64,000 nucleotides of DNA, taken from contig NC_135998.1 of NCBI RefSeq assembly GCF_048128805.1, forward strand, positions 14,035,656 through 14,099,655. Direction: 5' to 3'. Made by a program: the position numbers and the translations under genes. The notes beneath the pieces were generated by a model. The model did not search any database. It was not told the origin of the DNA and saw only the letters and a program-made list of their open reading frames with translations. Each line of letters begins with the position of its first letter. Position 1 is the stretch's first letter. The DNA comes from Centroberyx gerrardi. Lineage: Eukaryota > Chordata > Actinopteri > Beryciformes > Berycidae. Shown piece by piece: positions 33,164 to 47,029 of this stretch.

Positions 33164-34726
33164 CTGTGAGCGCAGAGAGAAAGGAAAAAAACAAAAAAAA
33201 AACATGGTAAGAATTGAATACACTTTTTGGATACACTTTTGACTCGCTAAAATGTCTGTTAGAGCTTGACATTTATGCTCCAGTGTGACAGGATCCGCCT
33301 GGACTGATGGGCTCAGTTTGGTTAGACCTGAATTTTTCACTTAATTGCTCATGTATGGAGGCAGTCTTGGGTTCAAAAATATGGTTGTAAAATACTGTCA
33401 TCGGCAATTTATTTTTAGGATGTTTCAAGAGATGTGTCAAGCCTTGCCGGGCTCTAATTATGAGTCCCCTCCTTTACCCTTTGGGCTATGTGACTCATCC
33501 ATCCATTTGTTTCACCATCCCTTCATACCTCCCTTCCTAAATCTGACCTACAGCACCAGTTATACGAAGTCTTCTGCATTTCTCTCTTTTTGGGTTAAGC
33601 GCTGCAACATCCATCTCGCTATCTTTCCTCCTCTCCCTCCCTCATACCTGTTTCTCTATGAGTCGTATGGTGTCTTCTGAGTGTCCCTCCTTGGCCTTTT
33701 TGACCTGTGCGACAGCGTTAGAGCGCACTCTCCTCAGCGAGTCTTTGGCCTTGTTGCTGAACTGTTTGGCCAGCTTGGCAAGGTTTTCACGGTGTTCCCG
33801 CGTTACTCTGGAGGGAAAGGGGAGAGGAGACGGGCAGAGATGGGAGAGAAGGAGATGGAAAGAGAGGGAGGAAGACAGAAAAGGGAGACCGTTAAGAAGG
33901 GAAACCCTGGGAGACACCGACAAATAACGGCTTCTTACAAGTGATATTGTAGTAGACACTGTAAACGCAGTTGTACACTCAAGCCTGGGTACACACACTT
34001 AAGTATGGACAAGCACACGCACACATGAATGAAAACAACAACCTCACCACATGCACATGCAGGCATTAAGTCTGTTTGTGGGCATGAAGTCCACTCAGTT
34101 TAGTTCTGATTTCACCAAGCCATGACTTCCCAAGGTCACAGACCGGAGCTGAGATGTCCATCAAACCAATAACTTGGCATCAGTCAATCGCCCAGAAAAC
34201 ACTTCTTCCCATTTCACTCTCCCTCTCTTTCCTTAATTGGCTTTTTTTTTTTTGTTTTTGCCTCGGGGACTATTTGCAAACAATCCGGGGGTAGTGTCTA
34301 TTTACCGCAAACAATACGGCCTAATTACTAATTCCAGGGCCAATCAAGGAGCGCGTTGTCTTTGGAAATGCAAATGGAGGCTCGGTGCGTGCCGAGACTG
34401 ATTGCAGGGGGAAAGCAGTCTGACTCTTATGTCCCTCCTCTGCCAGACTAACACCTGCTGCTTCACGCACATACACGGACCCACGGGCAGGCACACACAC
34501 ATGCACATACATGGGCGTATACACATGCATGCACACGCTTTTAGACACACACACACAGACTCAGACTTATGTGCACATGCATCACATGCACGCACGTGTA
34601 TATGAAAGCACATATACACACACACTCATGCGCCCGGTGGTTTAGTGAGTGCATGAGTGACGGATAATGTTGTGTGAGGTTGTTTGACTTGGCAGAGAGC
34701 GTAGGCCAGAGGAGAAAAGGAGAGAG

Positions 34727-34757
<31 letters not shown>

Positions 34758-35220
34758 CAGGCCAGAACAGAGGAGAGAGAGTGACCCGACCCTCAAATCA
34801 ACACAGCGGGGGTCTCTCTATACATCTACAAGTACAAGTCAAATAACTGTCAGTAACAGCTAAGAACATGGAGACATGAGCGTGGCTTTGCAGTACATGA
34901 CACTAGGGAAAGAAAGGGAATATATTAATGGGGTGAAAAAAAACAAGAAAGAGTGGGAGTTAAAATATAGTTTTATGAAAAATGGAAGGAAAAGACCAGA
35001 GAAACAGAGAGCTGAAGACAGAGATAAAGTGACAGAAAAAGATGGAAAAAGAGGGAAAGCACTAAAAGGTGGAAAGCCTTTTAGCCCTTGGGTGGGTGTG
35101 TGTGTGTGTGTGGGACTCACTTGGGAGTGGGCACCTTGATGATAGTCCCGTCCACCTCTGGGTTTAGATTCATACCACCCTCTCTCAGGGCACGGGTGGC
35201 AGCCGCTGTGGCCTGGGGGT

Positions 35221-35258
<38 letters not shown>

Positions 35259-37857
35259 GTGGATATGTGCTTAGTTTCTAGGGCCAGGGTGAATGGAAAA
35301 GCACCAGACAACTGCAGGTAGTGCCCCGGCCCCAGCTGGCAATCATTAAGGTGTCGTTGTGTATGTAGTGTGTGCATGTCTGTGTGTGTGTGTGTGTGTC
35401 TAGGGGGGCGGTGTCAGGGGAAGCCCACGCGGTGTGGAAGTGCCTTGGGCCACTGTCAGCGCTCGGCCCTGTGGGACAGGACTGAGAGGTTGCAGGGCAG
35501 GGCACCGACCCCTGGTGACCCCACTGGAGTGTGTGTGCTTGTATGTGATACAGATACACACACACACACACACACAGATGGAGAGAGAGTGTGAGATTAC
35601 GTGTGCATATGAGTTTGTGTGTGTGTGTTAATTTTTAGAATCCATTCTGGCATCTTTGTTATTGAATATAAAAGAAGCTTTTGGCCATGTTTACACGCAA
35701 AACAATAATGTGATTGTAATGCGATTAAGGCAATAATGCAAGTAAGTCAGGAGCCATGGAAACACCATACTGTGATTATATTAAGGTGATTATGCTTTTA
35801 GTCTGAGTAAGCAGTATCGCAGTTATATAAGTGGAGTACTCTGATTTTATTCAGATCAACAGACACCAGTTAGGACGTGTATACACCTTAAGGCTGGGAT
35901 ATAGTTCTGCCTCCAAGTGACGCCGGAGCTTGCTTGCGGTGTCCACGGTGGTGCGAATATTTTATAGTTCTGCGCTGGTGTTTCTGCACGTAGACCGCCG
36001 AAAACCTTAGATGGCAGTGTCAAGTTTTTAGTACTTCCATGCCAACAAACCATGGAGAAAAAGCGAAGCGGCTCAGCGGACCAATCACAGTTCTTGCACT
36101 CTTTGGTCGCCCTACATGCAGTTACATTTTTGGAGAGGACCACGTGAGCTACGGCAGCTTTGAAGGGAAGTGTATTCTGTACTGGGCTATACCAAGATGG
36201 CAGGCGACAGGAGTCAACACTTTGAGTTTAGAAGAGACAGACTTTATGTTACATGTGTTCCAAAACATGAATATCATGTGTTTTTTTTTTAGATGTAATG
36301 GTGACATAATGGTGAGTGTCAGAAAAACTTAAGGAGAGTGCATTTGTCAGAACAACAGCTTAATTAATGCCTGAATGAAACCGGACATTAGACCTCCTTT
36401 AAATCTGACATCATCATGTATGAATTGTTTGCACTGTATGTGGATCCAGGTGTGAATACATCCTAGACACATCGATGATCCGATCACCCAAAGCCTCCTC
36501 CATAAGTGGTTAGAGACACATCTGCCCACATTAATACCAAAGTGTAAATGCAAATACATTTCCAATCTACATAGAACAACTACATCAACAGAAATACAAG
36601 GAGTCAGGATAGTCATGGATTTAGAACAAACAACAGAAACAGAACAGAAAGAGAACAGTTGTCTACTGTAAATTTGGTCGAACAAAACTATCAACAGTGA
36701 TGACAACATTCATTCTTCTCAGCTATTGTCCAAGAGGGCTTCTTCCTCTGTTTCAAGAAGTAAGAAAAATGCAGCTAACATTTCCCAAACACCATCTGGC
36801 ATCTTTATAAAGGATGTAAATATTCATAGGGAAGTGACAAGCGCGGCAATATGCGTATTGTGAGGGGAAAGAGCGATCCGATTTCAATGTGGACACGCAA
36901 AATCATACCTAAACACAATGTGGATTGAGACAAATAGGTTATTATGCTGTTAAGGGGTCTTGGTATGCAATTACACAATAGCACAAGAATACTAATGATA
37001 TATAAGATTTGATTTAATGAATTTATTTGAATTATATTTGAAAGTTGTGTGACTTCCTTCTCAATCGTCTGGCAGGCATGCAGGCCAGCAGGCAGGAAAA
37101 GCTTTACCGATGACTCAACAGCAAATATTAAACAGTATGCGGATATGTGAAAAATAAATACATTATCCACCAAATATACAACACAATCTTTTGGTCCAGC
37201 AATCACTGCAGCAGAACCAGAGAGCTGCAGTTAAACAACGCATACAGAGAAGGGAGAGAAAGCCAAATCCTTTGAACCACTGAAAACAAAGTCACACTCC
37301 TCAAACCTCTTCTGCAACCGCACGACAATTCCCTTAGCTGAGCATTACAAAGGGTGCAAATGTGCAATGTGAGGAAAAAAAAAACAAAACAGCATATCAT
37401 GTTTTTTTCCCCTTTCTACCCTGCTCTCCTTTCTCGACAGCTCCTTCTGGCCTTTTCCGCTGGGGGAAAGAAATGGCAGCGAGATTAAAGGAATTTATTT
37501 GTATGTATTAAATTAATTCCTGGGGTCCCGTTTCTTTTCCTTTGTTAGAATCATCCGGACTGCAGGCCTCCATCCCTCCATCCCTCCCTCTACGGCTCTC
37601 TGGTTGCTCTCTTTGAGTGTGGGGTGATAGATTCAACCCATACCTATGTTTGATTGTTCTCAGCATCAAATTCATCACCGTTTCCCCTCTCCAACAACCA
37701 CTCCGGTGGTTACGGAAAACCGAGCGGAATTTTCTGGAAAGGCCAGGCAGGTTCTGGTTAATATGTTGGAGAGGAAGAGAAATTACACTGAAGTTTCACA
37801 TCAAACACTGACGGCCCGGTTCAAAGCAAAGAGGGGAGCTGAGAGGAATGTGTGCGA

Positions 37858-37888
<31 letters not shown>

Positions 37889-39578
37889 AGTGTGTGTGTA
37901 AAAGGGGAGTCCTGAAGAAAACACTTTATTAACAATGTGGTTTGATGCTCTGCAAGTGATTTCTAAGCATGCACACGCACTCTTAACACGCTAACTCTCA
38001 CCCTAAACACGCACACCCGCCTTGCCCCCTGATCTAAGCGTGTTTGCCGGCCTCTGGTAGTTGTTGTTAGTTCCACTGTTCCTTCCCAGGCTCCTGTTAA
38101 TGAATGAATGGAAAACAATGGTAGGGCCTCTGGAGTGCTAGGTAATGGATAGGCATCATTATAAGCCTATTAGCTCTGGGTACTGTGGACTCACCTCCGT
38201 GTGGGACGTGGGTAACGTAGGGTATGGTAGGGTACTAAGTGTGTGTCTGTCTGTGTGTGTGGTCCGTGGTTGAAGTCCGTGTGTGAAGTAATGGGAAGGA
38301 GCAATACTTACCGGGGGGTGATTCAGCCTGATTCAGGTAGGAAACTGAATGGCCACATGTGCTGATAAATACTTACATTCACGTTTGATTTTGTGATATG
38401 GACGCAAAGGAGAACCCACTGAAACCACTAGGTTCAGTGTCAAAAAAAGGTAATGGGTAGAAATATAGAAGATGGAGGAAAAAAAAGTGTGAGCACTCTT
38501 GCTTGCCACCTGCATCTTGCAAAAAAATTGTCTTTGTCTCATTTTTTAGGTGGAATAGACAAGTGGTAACATTGTCCCCCAGAAGAAGAAAATGCCATTG
38601 AACATGCATTGTAAAATATCAATTATGCCTAAATGGCAAGATTAGCTAGTTCTTATGAATTCCTGAAAAGCTGCATTTGTAGACATACAGGGTTTGGCAG
38701 AAAACGGATATACTGGAGCACAAAATGTGGGGAGTCTTCTCCATAGTCCCAGAAGAGTATTAGTGCTACATTAGCACTTATTATTTTTAACAATGGCAAT
38801 GATAAATCATCGAACAAGGAGGGTACCACATCAAATCTGCTGACAGACACTTCTTCTAAGGAACGGGTTAGACATGAAGAAAACATATGACAGTGACACG
38901 TCATGTGCTTGTATCATGAGATCAAAGAGAGCTCAACTGAGAAAGCAAGGAAAGCCAATTACATCAGTTATAACGGACTGTGGTGCTGATGTACCCCAAA
39001 GATAAAATGTGATCGCATAACGTAATGTTAAATGTTAAAAAGGCCCACTTCAAATTTTCCAGTCCACCAGAAAGTCTGGTCCCTAAAAAGTTTTGTTTCC
39101 CCCCGTGGTCAAAATTAGATTCTGGAGCCCTGATTAGTATCGCATTGTATCATCTAAGAAGGAAAAGAGGGAGAGAAAAGGAGTGAAAAAAGAAAAATAA
39201 TCCATTCCTTCCTAACCTGAGGGTAAAATGAGGTCATTTCCTATTCTGTGACAGCTCACACACAGACATAACCACACCTCAGTGCACACACGCACACACA
39301 CACACACGCACACACACAGAGTTTAGGTCCATGTTGCTATCTTTCACCCCAGAACAAAGGACTCGCCGAGTGATCGATCGTTTAGCATCTGAGACACAGT
39401 TGGAGCGAGAAAGGCAGGTCAGGTTTCATTTACACAGAGATCTATGGTCAGGATTAGAGTTCTGGTCTGGCTGACTTCTAGTTCTGTGGAAGACAGTCGG
39501 TCCGTCTATGCAGATGATTTTTCTAAAGCTGAGTTTGTCCATAAGAAACAAACAGAGACGGATAGAGAGGAGAGGGAG

Positions 39579-39609
<31 letters not shown>

Positions 39610-40793
39610 TGTGAGATCTCCTTACCTCGGGGAAGCTGGTCATATTGACCACTATGAGCTGGGGAGATTTCATGGAGATCTGGCCCAGCTGGTTGAGAGG
39701 GAACTTCCCATCTTGAGTCGTCACCACAATGTGATCCAGAGCTCCTAAAGCATCGCAGAGAGACAGAGCATTTGTTTTTATTTTTGGCCCAAAACCTAAA
39801 TCTGAAGCATAGGTCATCTCCCTGGCTACTCAAGACTTATTTTTACTCTCGCCATGTGAAGAGCCATGTGTAATAAGGCCACACCGACTCTGGCTCTTGT
39901 CCCATAGTTTAGGAAAATAATGAGTAGACACACATAAGAGAAACCAGCGGTAGAGGCTGGGTGCTTAAATATGGTGGCTTCCTGGTTTGATGTCATTAAA
40001 TCTTTTCAAACAAATGTAAACATATGCTTTACCAGGCAGTCATCAGTCATTCAGTCAGACAGATAGATTAACAAAAAATTCAATAACTAACTAAATAAAT
40101 AAGTAATCAAGTCTGACATTGAAACGTCACACACGAAACGTCAATCAGGAAAGCTATGAGAGCGAACAAAGGAAATAATTAATACTAACACTAATACTAA
40201 TGCTAATGCTAATACTAATAATATCATTGGCAATGGTATATTTATTTCATGACCTGTAATTGATAAAGTGACTAAAAGTAAAACTACTTTTTTTTTCTTT
40301 AGTGGGTACATGAGGTTGGGGGTGGGATGGAGCACATGGGGGAGGGGGGAGGGGCCTTTGTGTGCTAATAAAAAATGTGTGTAAAATATATTGAAAAAAA
40401 AAAAAAAAGATAATATGCACTGGAATGATCAGAACTATCAAGCCGCAGAATAAGACACGATGATTAAGTAAGTAGTTGGTAATGTGTTATAAACTGGAGC
40501 TGACTGTCAGGCTGTGTGAGAGTTTCCATGATCTATGATCTCTCCTCACTGCCTACAGTGAGGGAATCAAAGATGTGTTTGCCAACATGAGTTGACTTCT
40601 GTTCTTCCCTCCTTTATGCTCTTTCTTTGTCTCCCCGCTCCTCCCTCCCTCCCTCGCTCCATCCATCCACCCGTCTCTCTCTCTCTCTCTCTCTCTCTCT
40701 CCCCATCTGGCTAACCTCAGATGCAGTTGTTTCCTTCTTCTCCACCTCTGCCTTACATCACTCCCTCCCTCCTTGCCCAGTGGGGGCTGCAGT

Positions 40794-40825
<32 letters not shown>

Positions 40826-42332
40826 TGTGTGGTGGGGTGAAGGGGAGGTGAGCCAATGGTGTAATTTTCTCTATACAATCAATTTATCCTGTGATTTAAA
40901 GGGGCAAAAAATACATTTACCAGTTGGAGATTAGATGCAGAAGAAGAAATTAAAAATAAAATGATGTGATGGAATGAATACCTTTCATTCAGAGGTCACA
41001 CCTCAACTGTTTGACTGGCATACTGTCGATCTGGCTGCCAATTACTCCGTCTACCTGTTTGACTTAAGATGTCCATTTGTGTGTGGCTTCAAACCCGCCT
41101 GTCTCCCTCTCTGTCTCATACTGCCTATATGTGTATTTGCCAACCGTTTTTTTGCATGTATGTCTCTGTCTATGACCTTCTGCCTGTCTGTCTGCGTTAC
41201 CTGTGCCCGGACAGTGTGTGCCTGCCTACACATCTGCTACTACTTTAGGAGGGCAGACAGACAGACAGACAGTCATTTCTTAAACCACAGAGGTGGGAGG
41301 GAGGGGGGAGGAGGAGTATGAAATATTAGAAATTAGGCCACTTATACTGATATAGTCCAATGTATTTAAAATTCACTTCAAAGATGATTTAGACTTCCTT
41401 ACCTATATACCTTATTTAAGAGCTTATAAAACACTTTGCTTGTGCACAGTAGGGCTAATGCACGACTAAAGTGTCAATATTTATAGTTAGAATCACAGCC
41501 AAATTATGGTACTGTAGATGAGTCACTAATCAGCTGGTCTCAGGTTCATGGACCACCCAGGTATACGCATAGTTGTAATAAACAGACAAATGAATGTGCT
41601 GCGATCAGCTCATGACATCTTGTGTCACTTGTGAGACTACCAGCAAAGGGAATATAATTCAAATATCAAAGCTGTAAAACTAATGGTAAGCACACCACAT
41701 GTACAAATAATTCTAAATATGTATGTACAGATATTACAAATAAGCGTCAAACATTTTGCTACTCTGATGCCTCATCAGTTTCATATCCACAAAACTTGAC
41801 TAGCCCTTGTATCCTCAACCTGTTCTATGCCTAAAGGTGTTTTGATAACTGGAAAAAAGTTAATTTTCCTACTTTTACAGTGTGTTGCCTCAATGCCATG
41901 GAAACAGGACTAGTTTTCAGGCCAGAGGACCCATCAGTGACAAACCATAATAAGGTGTGTGTGTGTGTGTGTGTGTGTGTCTAGCCAGACTCAGCGAATG
42001 GGTCACAATATTAATCCCTTCTCTCTGCATAGCTCTCTACCCTCGGCCAAGGTGGCTTTCTGCTATGCTTTTGCCACACACAAACAAATACATGCACACA
42101 CAAATACACACACACACACACGCACACACAGACATGTATATGTGCACGCACACACACATATACATACATGCACACACATATAAGCACATGCATTCACACC
42201 AACACACACCGGCACATACAGACAGACATACGCACGCACATACACACACAAACGAAGACACACACACACACACACACTTAATGAGAGCCAGATGAGACGA
42301 TCATGGAACAAACACACACACGCTCACACGAG

Positions 42333-42367
<35 letters not shown>

Positions 42368-45300
42368 CAACTGACGTCATTCCATTCCACCATCTCATCT
42401 CTCCTGTCAGCTCTAAGTCCTGCTGCCTCCCTGGATTACTGTGCAGCTGGACAGAAGAGAGGGGGATGGACAGACTGGAGGAAGGCAGCAGGCAGTGAGG
42501 GATAGATGGATGGAGAGAGGAGGCAGGCAAGATGATGGGGTGGTGGGAAGGAGGGAAAGAGGCAGGCAGGGTGAGAGAGGGAGAGTCTAAGGAGAGAGCA
42601 ATGGAAAGGGCTTAGGAGATGGAGGGAGTGAAGAAGAGAAGAACCCTTGCAGTTCCTGCCTTGTAAACTAAATTTCTTCTGTAGGTCAATAGAAGTGTTC
42701 AGTTCAAAAGTAGGAGACAGAGATTGAAAATGCCAGGTGAGCAGAGCCCAAAAGATAGAGTTGGGAATTGTCGGAAAATAAAGAAGGATAAATCATGGAG
42801 GGATAAACGGAGGGACAGGGGGAAGATTGAAAATGACTCAGGGAGGAGTGAAAGTCAATGGATAGAGCAAGAAATGGCTGAAGGAAAGGATGAAGGCAGT
42901 GAGAGAAAAACTTGGTAAGGAACAAAGAATCAACACAGGATGAGAAAAGGGCAGATAAATGAATGAAGAAAACTGTTGTCTATTTGTCCCGTATATTGTG
43001 TAAATGTAAAATGAGACTGCTTCAGATGCAAATCAAATTTCAGAGAAAGTGCAATTTTATTTTCTCTTGGTGCATCATCCCATCTCATTTAAAAAGCATA
43101 ACACTCTGAGGGTAAACGAGTAGAAACTCAAACATTTTCAATTCAAAGCTTGAATGTAGCTGCTGCCTCCTCCCTCGGGAGCTTCCCTTAACCCCACCCT
43201 CCCTCCTCCCTCCTGACTCCCCCGAGCCCGGCTCACATTTGTTACAGCCCAGAGGCGAGGGGTCACAACCTGGATGTAGTTGAGGAAACAGAGGTCAACC
43301 AGAGGTCAAGGTGAGGTCACATAGGTCTCTCCTCACTCTGAGCCCTCGGGCGCTTTGTCAGGTAGATGCAAACAAAGAGGAAGACTTACAGACATTTATC
43401 CAAAAGTGAAAATGTGCCTGAGTGCTTTCTTTTTCACAAAGTAGTGATACGGGTGAATAGAGAAGCAAAAGCAATGGCCTCATGTAAACATGGGGCACGT
43501 GCAAAACAAAAATACATTTTCACTTTCTGAGCAAAATTTCGAGTTTGTAAACAATGTGAGAATTGGTGTACTGCTGCACATATTGTGGTATATACTGGGT
43601 GTTATGGGTGATATGATGACCCAAAAGGTAAAGGTAGGCTAAAGTAAAAAACAAACAAACACAGTAAGTCATAGAACTTGTCACTTCACAACAAGTTGAT
43701 TCATAAGTCGTCAATTAGAAAATATTGCTTCAATGCACCACCATTTACGTTTTTAAATTGTGGAAATCAAACAGTAAAGCATGAAATGGAATAAGAGAAA
43801 GATTCATTAGCCTGTTGCATAATAAACCCTAGCTGTCACATTAGCTACACGTACATGATATGATATTCAGTTCCCTGCAGTCGTTCCATTGTTCCTGCAA
43901 GCAATTCTGTTCTTTGTTTCAGACTTCTCATTCCTCTGTTAAGAATAGTAGGAAATAACAATTATGACAAAGCAACTTTACCACAATGAGTTAAGACTGA
44001 AATTGCTGTTATTGTGGTGCCATATACAGTATTTCCACACAATAACATTACGTACAGTGAGTGCCTGGCATTGCTCGAGGACAATGGCAACGGCTGACAA
44101 TGGCTGTTGCCATCACTTCCTACCATATTACCTTTCCTTTTATTTAGCCAATAAAGCCATAGCCAATAGCCATAGCCAAAGCTGTATAGCCAATAAATGG
44201 CTCCAAATAATATCAACCTCATCCCCTCAGGCCTGCGATGCCTCTTCTATCGCTACATTAAACTGCTTGGCTCTGTCACCATATCCTACCACTGCTATGC
44301 CACCGACACTCACCTCCACCTTTCTTTTCCTCCCTCTGACACTAAGGTTGAGGCATGCACTGATGCTTGCCTATCTGACATCTCCAGTCAGATATCTGAC
44401 CACCAACTCAAGTTCGGCCTCGACAAGACTGCTGAGGCTGAACATGAGTTGAGTTAACTTTGAGTTGAGTGCATTTTTTAGTGGTTACTCAAAGTTTTAT
44501 ACACGAGGCCCCAGAGTTTGAGAAAGGGACGGAGGGAGAGAGAAAACACAGGGAGGCTGAACAAATATGTAGCTACCTGGTGAGGTTCGGATGCTAAGGC
44601 TGCGTGTGAAGTCATCTTTGAGCGTATTGAGAACAGCTGTCATGTCCCCTTTCACTTCGTCCAGACTGATGATGTCTTCCACCAGAGCCGAATTTATGTT
44701 CACCTTAGCCGACTGGCCCTTTGCCTTGGCTAGGGGGATGAAGAGAGAGGGAAGAAAGAAAGAAAGGCAAACCTCATATCAATACACAAATTAAAACTGA
44801 TAACCAGATTTAACAAGTAATCCACAATTAAGCCTCTGCTCTATTTTTTCCACTTTCATTTGGTTGCATTTACTGTACTTTCAAAAGAGTAAGAGGGATC
44901 AGAGGTATGGAGTGAGGGATGACTGGTCTTATCGGCCTGCTTGCTGGAACCTGGTCAGAAATAAAGCTATATAGATTTTTTTTCTTCTAGTTTTTAAAAT
45001 TGATAAAAGCCACACAAGAGCACTAGTGTGAAGTGGAAGGTTCTCTTCTTCTCAAAAACTCAGACAGCACTTTAATGTTCCAAGCACCAAGTTAGAAACT
45101 GAAGCAGAAAGGCTGGAGGAGAGATTTCAACCCCCAAGTCTCCTCAGCAGCTGCTCTACAAGAAGAGGCTGTTAGTGTTACTCTAGAGTAAGTGGTAGAA
45201 AACTTAGTGTAAAACCCACATCTGTTTCTGCACAGGGAGTAGCTGTGGCTAGAAGCTCTAGCTAGCTGATGCAGTTTCTCCATGGGAGCAGTGAGACACC

Positions 45301-46451
45301 CAGACAGAGCAAGAGACACGTTTCCACAGAAACTCATTACAGAGCTGATGATCATAACCTCCGTACAGACAGGAAAAATTGAAAAATAAACAAGCAAAAC
45401 TGACGTGATGGCATCCCTTGACACAACAGAAAGCAGCAAGGTCTATAGATAGATCAAGATAGATGACATCTATCTTGACTTCTTTGTGTAAAGGAGAGAA
45501 TGAATGAAGATGACTTGAAACTATGCTTCAACATTATATGTTTTGATTGAATCCTGCTTGCATTTATAATCCTTTTGCGCCAGGCTTGGCAGCCAGCATG
45601 ATCAGTGTCTTCTTTGGGCAATCTAGCTTTTATAAACTTTTTATGCAGATGTCATTGGTCAGTGTTACTGGTCACAAATACCCAACGCACATTTTTCCAC
45701 TGTTAGGTGCATGGGGGCAGAAATGTACAGGCGCTTGGATAGAATCCTGCTTGAAGCTGATTGGATTTCACTTTACAGCGTCAGGGAAATTCGCACCAAC
45801 TAGCTCTGTTCACTTCCCTGTACTGACGTTTCATGCATTTGTGCCGCTCAGTCTGTCTGAACGCAGAGTAACATGTATAGTGTAGCAGACTGACTGCCGG
45901 GCTAACTAACTGCCAAACTAATTAACATACTAACTAAATTCACCGTTCCAGTCTCCTTATCATTACTATTATTTTAACAATAAAATAAACTCTTGGTTTG
46001 CTGACCAATGCCAACCTGGGAAACAGGCTTTCCAAGTAGCAAATTGCATGTTCCCCTAGCCTTTCCCCTAAACTTTTTCTCATACTGATATGAACTATTT
46101 ACCTACAGTAAAGTACTGAATAAAAGAGACAGGACAGAAAAAGAGGCGATGACAATATGCAAATGCTGCCAGTCAGACCCAAATACAAAAAGTTACTGAT
46201 ATAAATCTACCAACTGAAACACCAGGATGCCACAATGTGAACAAAAGCGAACGCCAGTCTCTGCAATCTCTGTACTGACCTTTTGCCTTCTTGGTGGCAT
46301 AGAGCCTGGTGCAGGCGGCAGGGAAGAGAGGGGTGTGGCGGCACAGAAGTGGTGCGCTGACCCTGGCAGAGGCCGCTACGGGAGACCTGACCAGTCGCAC
46401 CAGGGACTTACACAGCACAGGCCGCAGCAGGCCCAAGTGACTCATGGCCAT
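33086..46451 (-). CDS. mrrf: mitochondrial ribosome recycling factor (whole CDS, 6 exons)
   Basis: Exons in gene order: 46451-46280, 44729-44577, 39744-39626, 35212-35121, 33807-33648, 33163-33086. Together 774 bases, 257 residues plus stop, close to the mammalian size of about 262. With elongation factor G2mt, the product splits the post-termination mitochondrial ribosome into subunits in the matrix. Residues 1 to about 57 are rich in R, K, S, A and L with no acidic residue, a mitochondrial presequence ending near YATKKAK. The mature RRF fold follows: VNINSALVEDIIS, IRTSPG, QISMKSPQLIVVN, GMNLNPEVDGTII, VTREHRENLAKLAK, NKAKDSLRRVR, SEDTIRLIEKQ and the C-terminal LATKTKELLG. All junctions are GT/AG with matching phases (1,1,0,2,0). 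Head-to-head with rbm18, as in mammals. Confidence 0.96.
33648..33807 (-). CDS. mrrf: mrrf exon 5
   Basis: Residues 179-232, the long helices of domain I: VTREHRENLAKLAKQ, NKAKDSLRRVRSNA and SEDTIRLIEKQ. The acceptor TTTCCCTCCAG supplies the base completing K178/K179. Donor GTATGA. Confidence 0.95.
34200..34400. promoter_or_regulatory. candidate conserved noncoding element in mrrf intron
   Basis: A repeat-free stretch with several homeodomain-like TAATTA/TAATTGG cores, ATGCAAAT (octamer-like) near 34368 and CCAATCA boxes. Sequence character only; no conservation data available. Confidence 0.2.
34720..34760 (+). repeat. (GA)n microsatellite in mrrf intron
   Basis: A GA run in a purine-rich stretch; CA runs follow at about 35221-35255 and 35556-35577. 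Confidence 0.9.
35121..35212 (-). CDS. mrrf: mrrf exon 4
   Basis: ATAAATRALREGGMNLNPEV then DGTIIKVPTP, the end of domain II and hinge. GMNLNPEV is a strong RRF signature. It runs from acceptor CACCCCCAG to donor GTGAGT, leaving in phase 2. A CA run abuts the acceptor. Confidence 0.95.
35213..39625 (-). other. mrrf intron 3, no coding signal
   Basis: Contains the possible transposon at 35.9 kb, a GT run near 37862-37890 and otherwise unique sequence. No exon-like homology on the plus strand. Confidence 0.5.
35885..36200. mobile_element. possible nonautonomous DNA transposon fragment
   Basis: AAGGCTGGGATATAGTTCTG then GTGTCCACGGTGG and GTAGACCGCCG resemble ends of common fish nonautonomous elements. 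Opposite end and target duplication not established. Confidence 0.3.
39626..39744 (-). CDS. mrrf: mrrf exon 3
   Basis: GALDHIVVTTQDGKFPLNQL then GQISMKSPQLIVVNMTSFPE, domain II beta strands. Acceptor GATGCTTTAG, donor GTAAGG, leaving in phase 0. Confidence 0.95.
39745..44576 (-). other. mrrf intron 2, repeat-rich
   Basis: Holds CT and GT runs near 40676-40822, many CA tracts at 42070-42365, CTAATA units at 40185-40222 and the LINE fragment at 44.2 kb. No other gene seen. Confidence 0.5.
44197..44452 (+). mobile_element. LINE reverse transcriptase fragment
   Basis: Plus-strand frames give ISYHCYATDTHLHLSFPPSD, a worn copy of the YADDTQLYLSFPP box of L2-like LINEs, then DISSQISDHQLKFGLDKT. 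The catalytic YADD is mutated to YATD. It lies in an mrrf intron, antisense to the gene. Confidence 0.75.
44577..44729 (-). CDS. mrrf: mrrf exon 2
   Basis: Starts AKAKGQSAKVNINSALVE and ends LSIRTSPG; the first helix of the mature RRF domain and turn. Acceptor ATCCCCCTAG, donor GTAGCT, phase 1 at both ends. Confidence 0.95.
46280..46451 (-). CDS. mrrf: mrrf exon 1 (start codon and targeting sequence)
   Basis: The ATG at 46451 is two bases inside an exon whose acceptor (TTTCACAG) ends at 46454, so at least one noncoding exon must lie upstream. Reads MAMSHLGLLRPVLCKSLVRL and on to YATKKAK. A second ATG, two codons later (MS), could also be used. Confidence 0.9.
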
Positions 46452-46453
46452 AA

Positions 46454-46964
46454 CTGTGAAAGAGAGAGAAGGATGGAGGAAGAGAGAGTATAAAGTAAAA
46501 CTTGAGATACCAGGGCAGGGATACAGACACAGAGGCATCCAGCTTGGAAAGAATTCAGTCAATTAAAATATATTTTTATACCATGACAAATTGTGCACAA
46601 ATCTGTTGAAACCACGAACGTCAACAATATGAATCAAAATGAAGCAATAGCCCACATCAACCAGTAGGAGGTAGGCCTTCGACTTGTATTAATTCATTAC
46701 AGCACCATAGTCTCTTCTCTCTTGACAACAATAAGATGAGACTTGGTCGCAAAAATGACTGAAAACAAACATCAGGAAAAAAAAAACTATCAATGACATA
46801 TTTTCTTAGCAACAACCAATGAGGTTTTATACACCAAAACAGCTCTAACAATATAGAGAATTGAGGAGGAAAAGAGGCTCTTCTGAATCCTATCACACCT
46901 CACTGCAGCTCTACAGTACATACAATAACACTTGTAACCTCTCCCTCTTTCTCTCTCTCATGTA

Positions 46965-47029
<65 letters not shown>

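Noticed and set aside
33658..33944. Plus-strand open frames over mrrf exon 5
   Set aside because: Antisense shadows of the mrrf coding exon.
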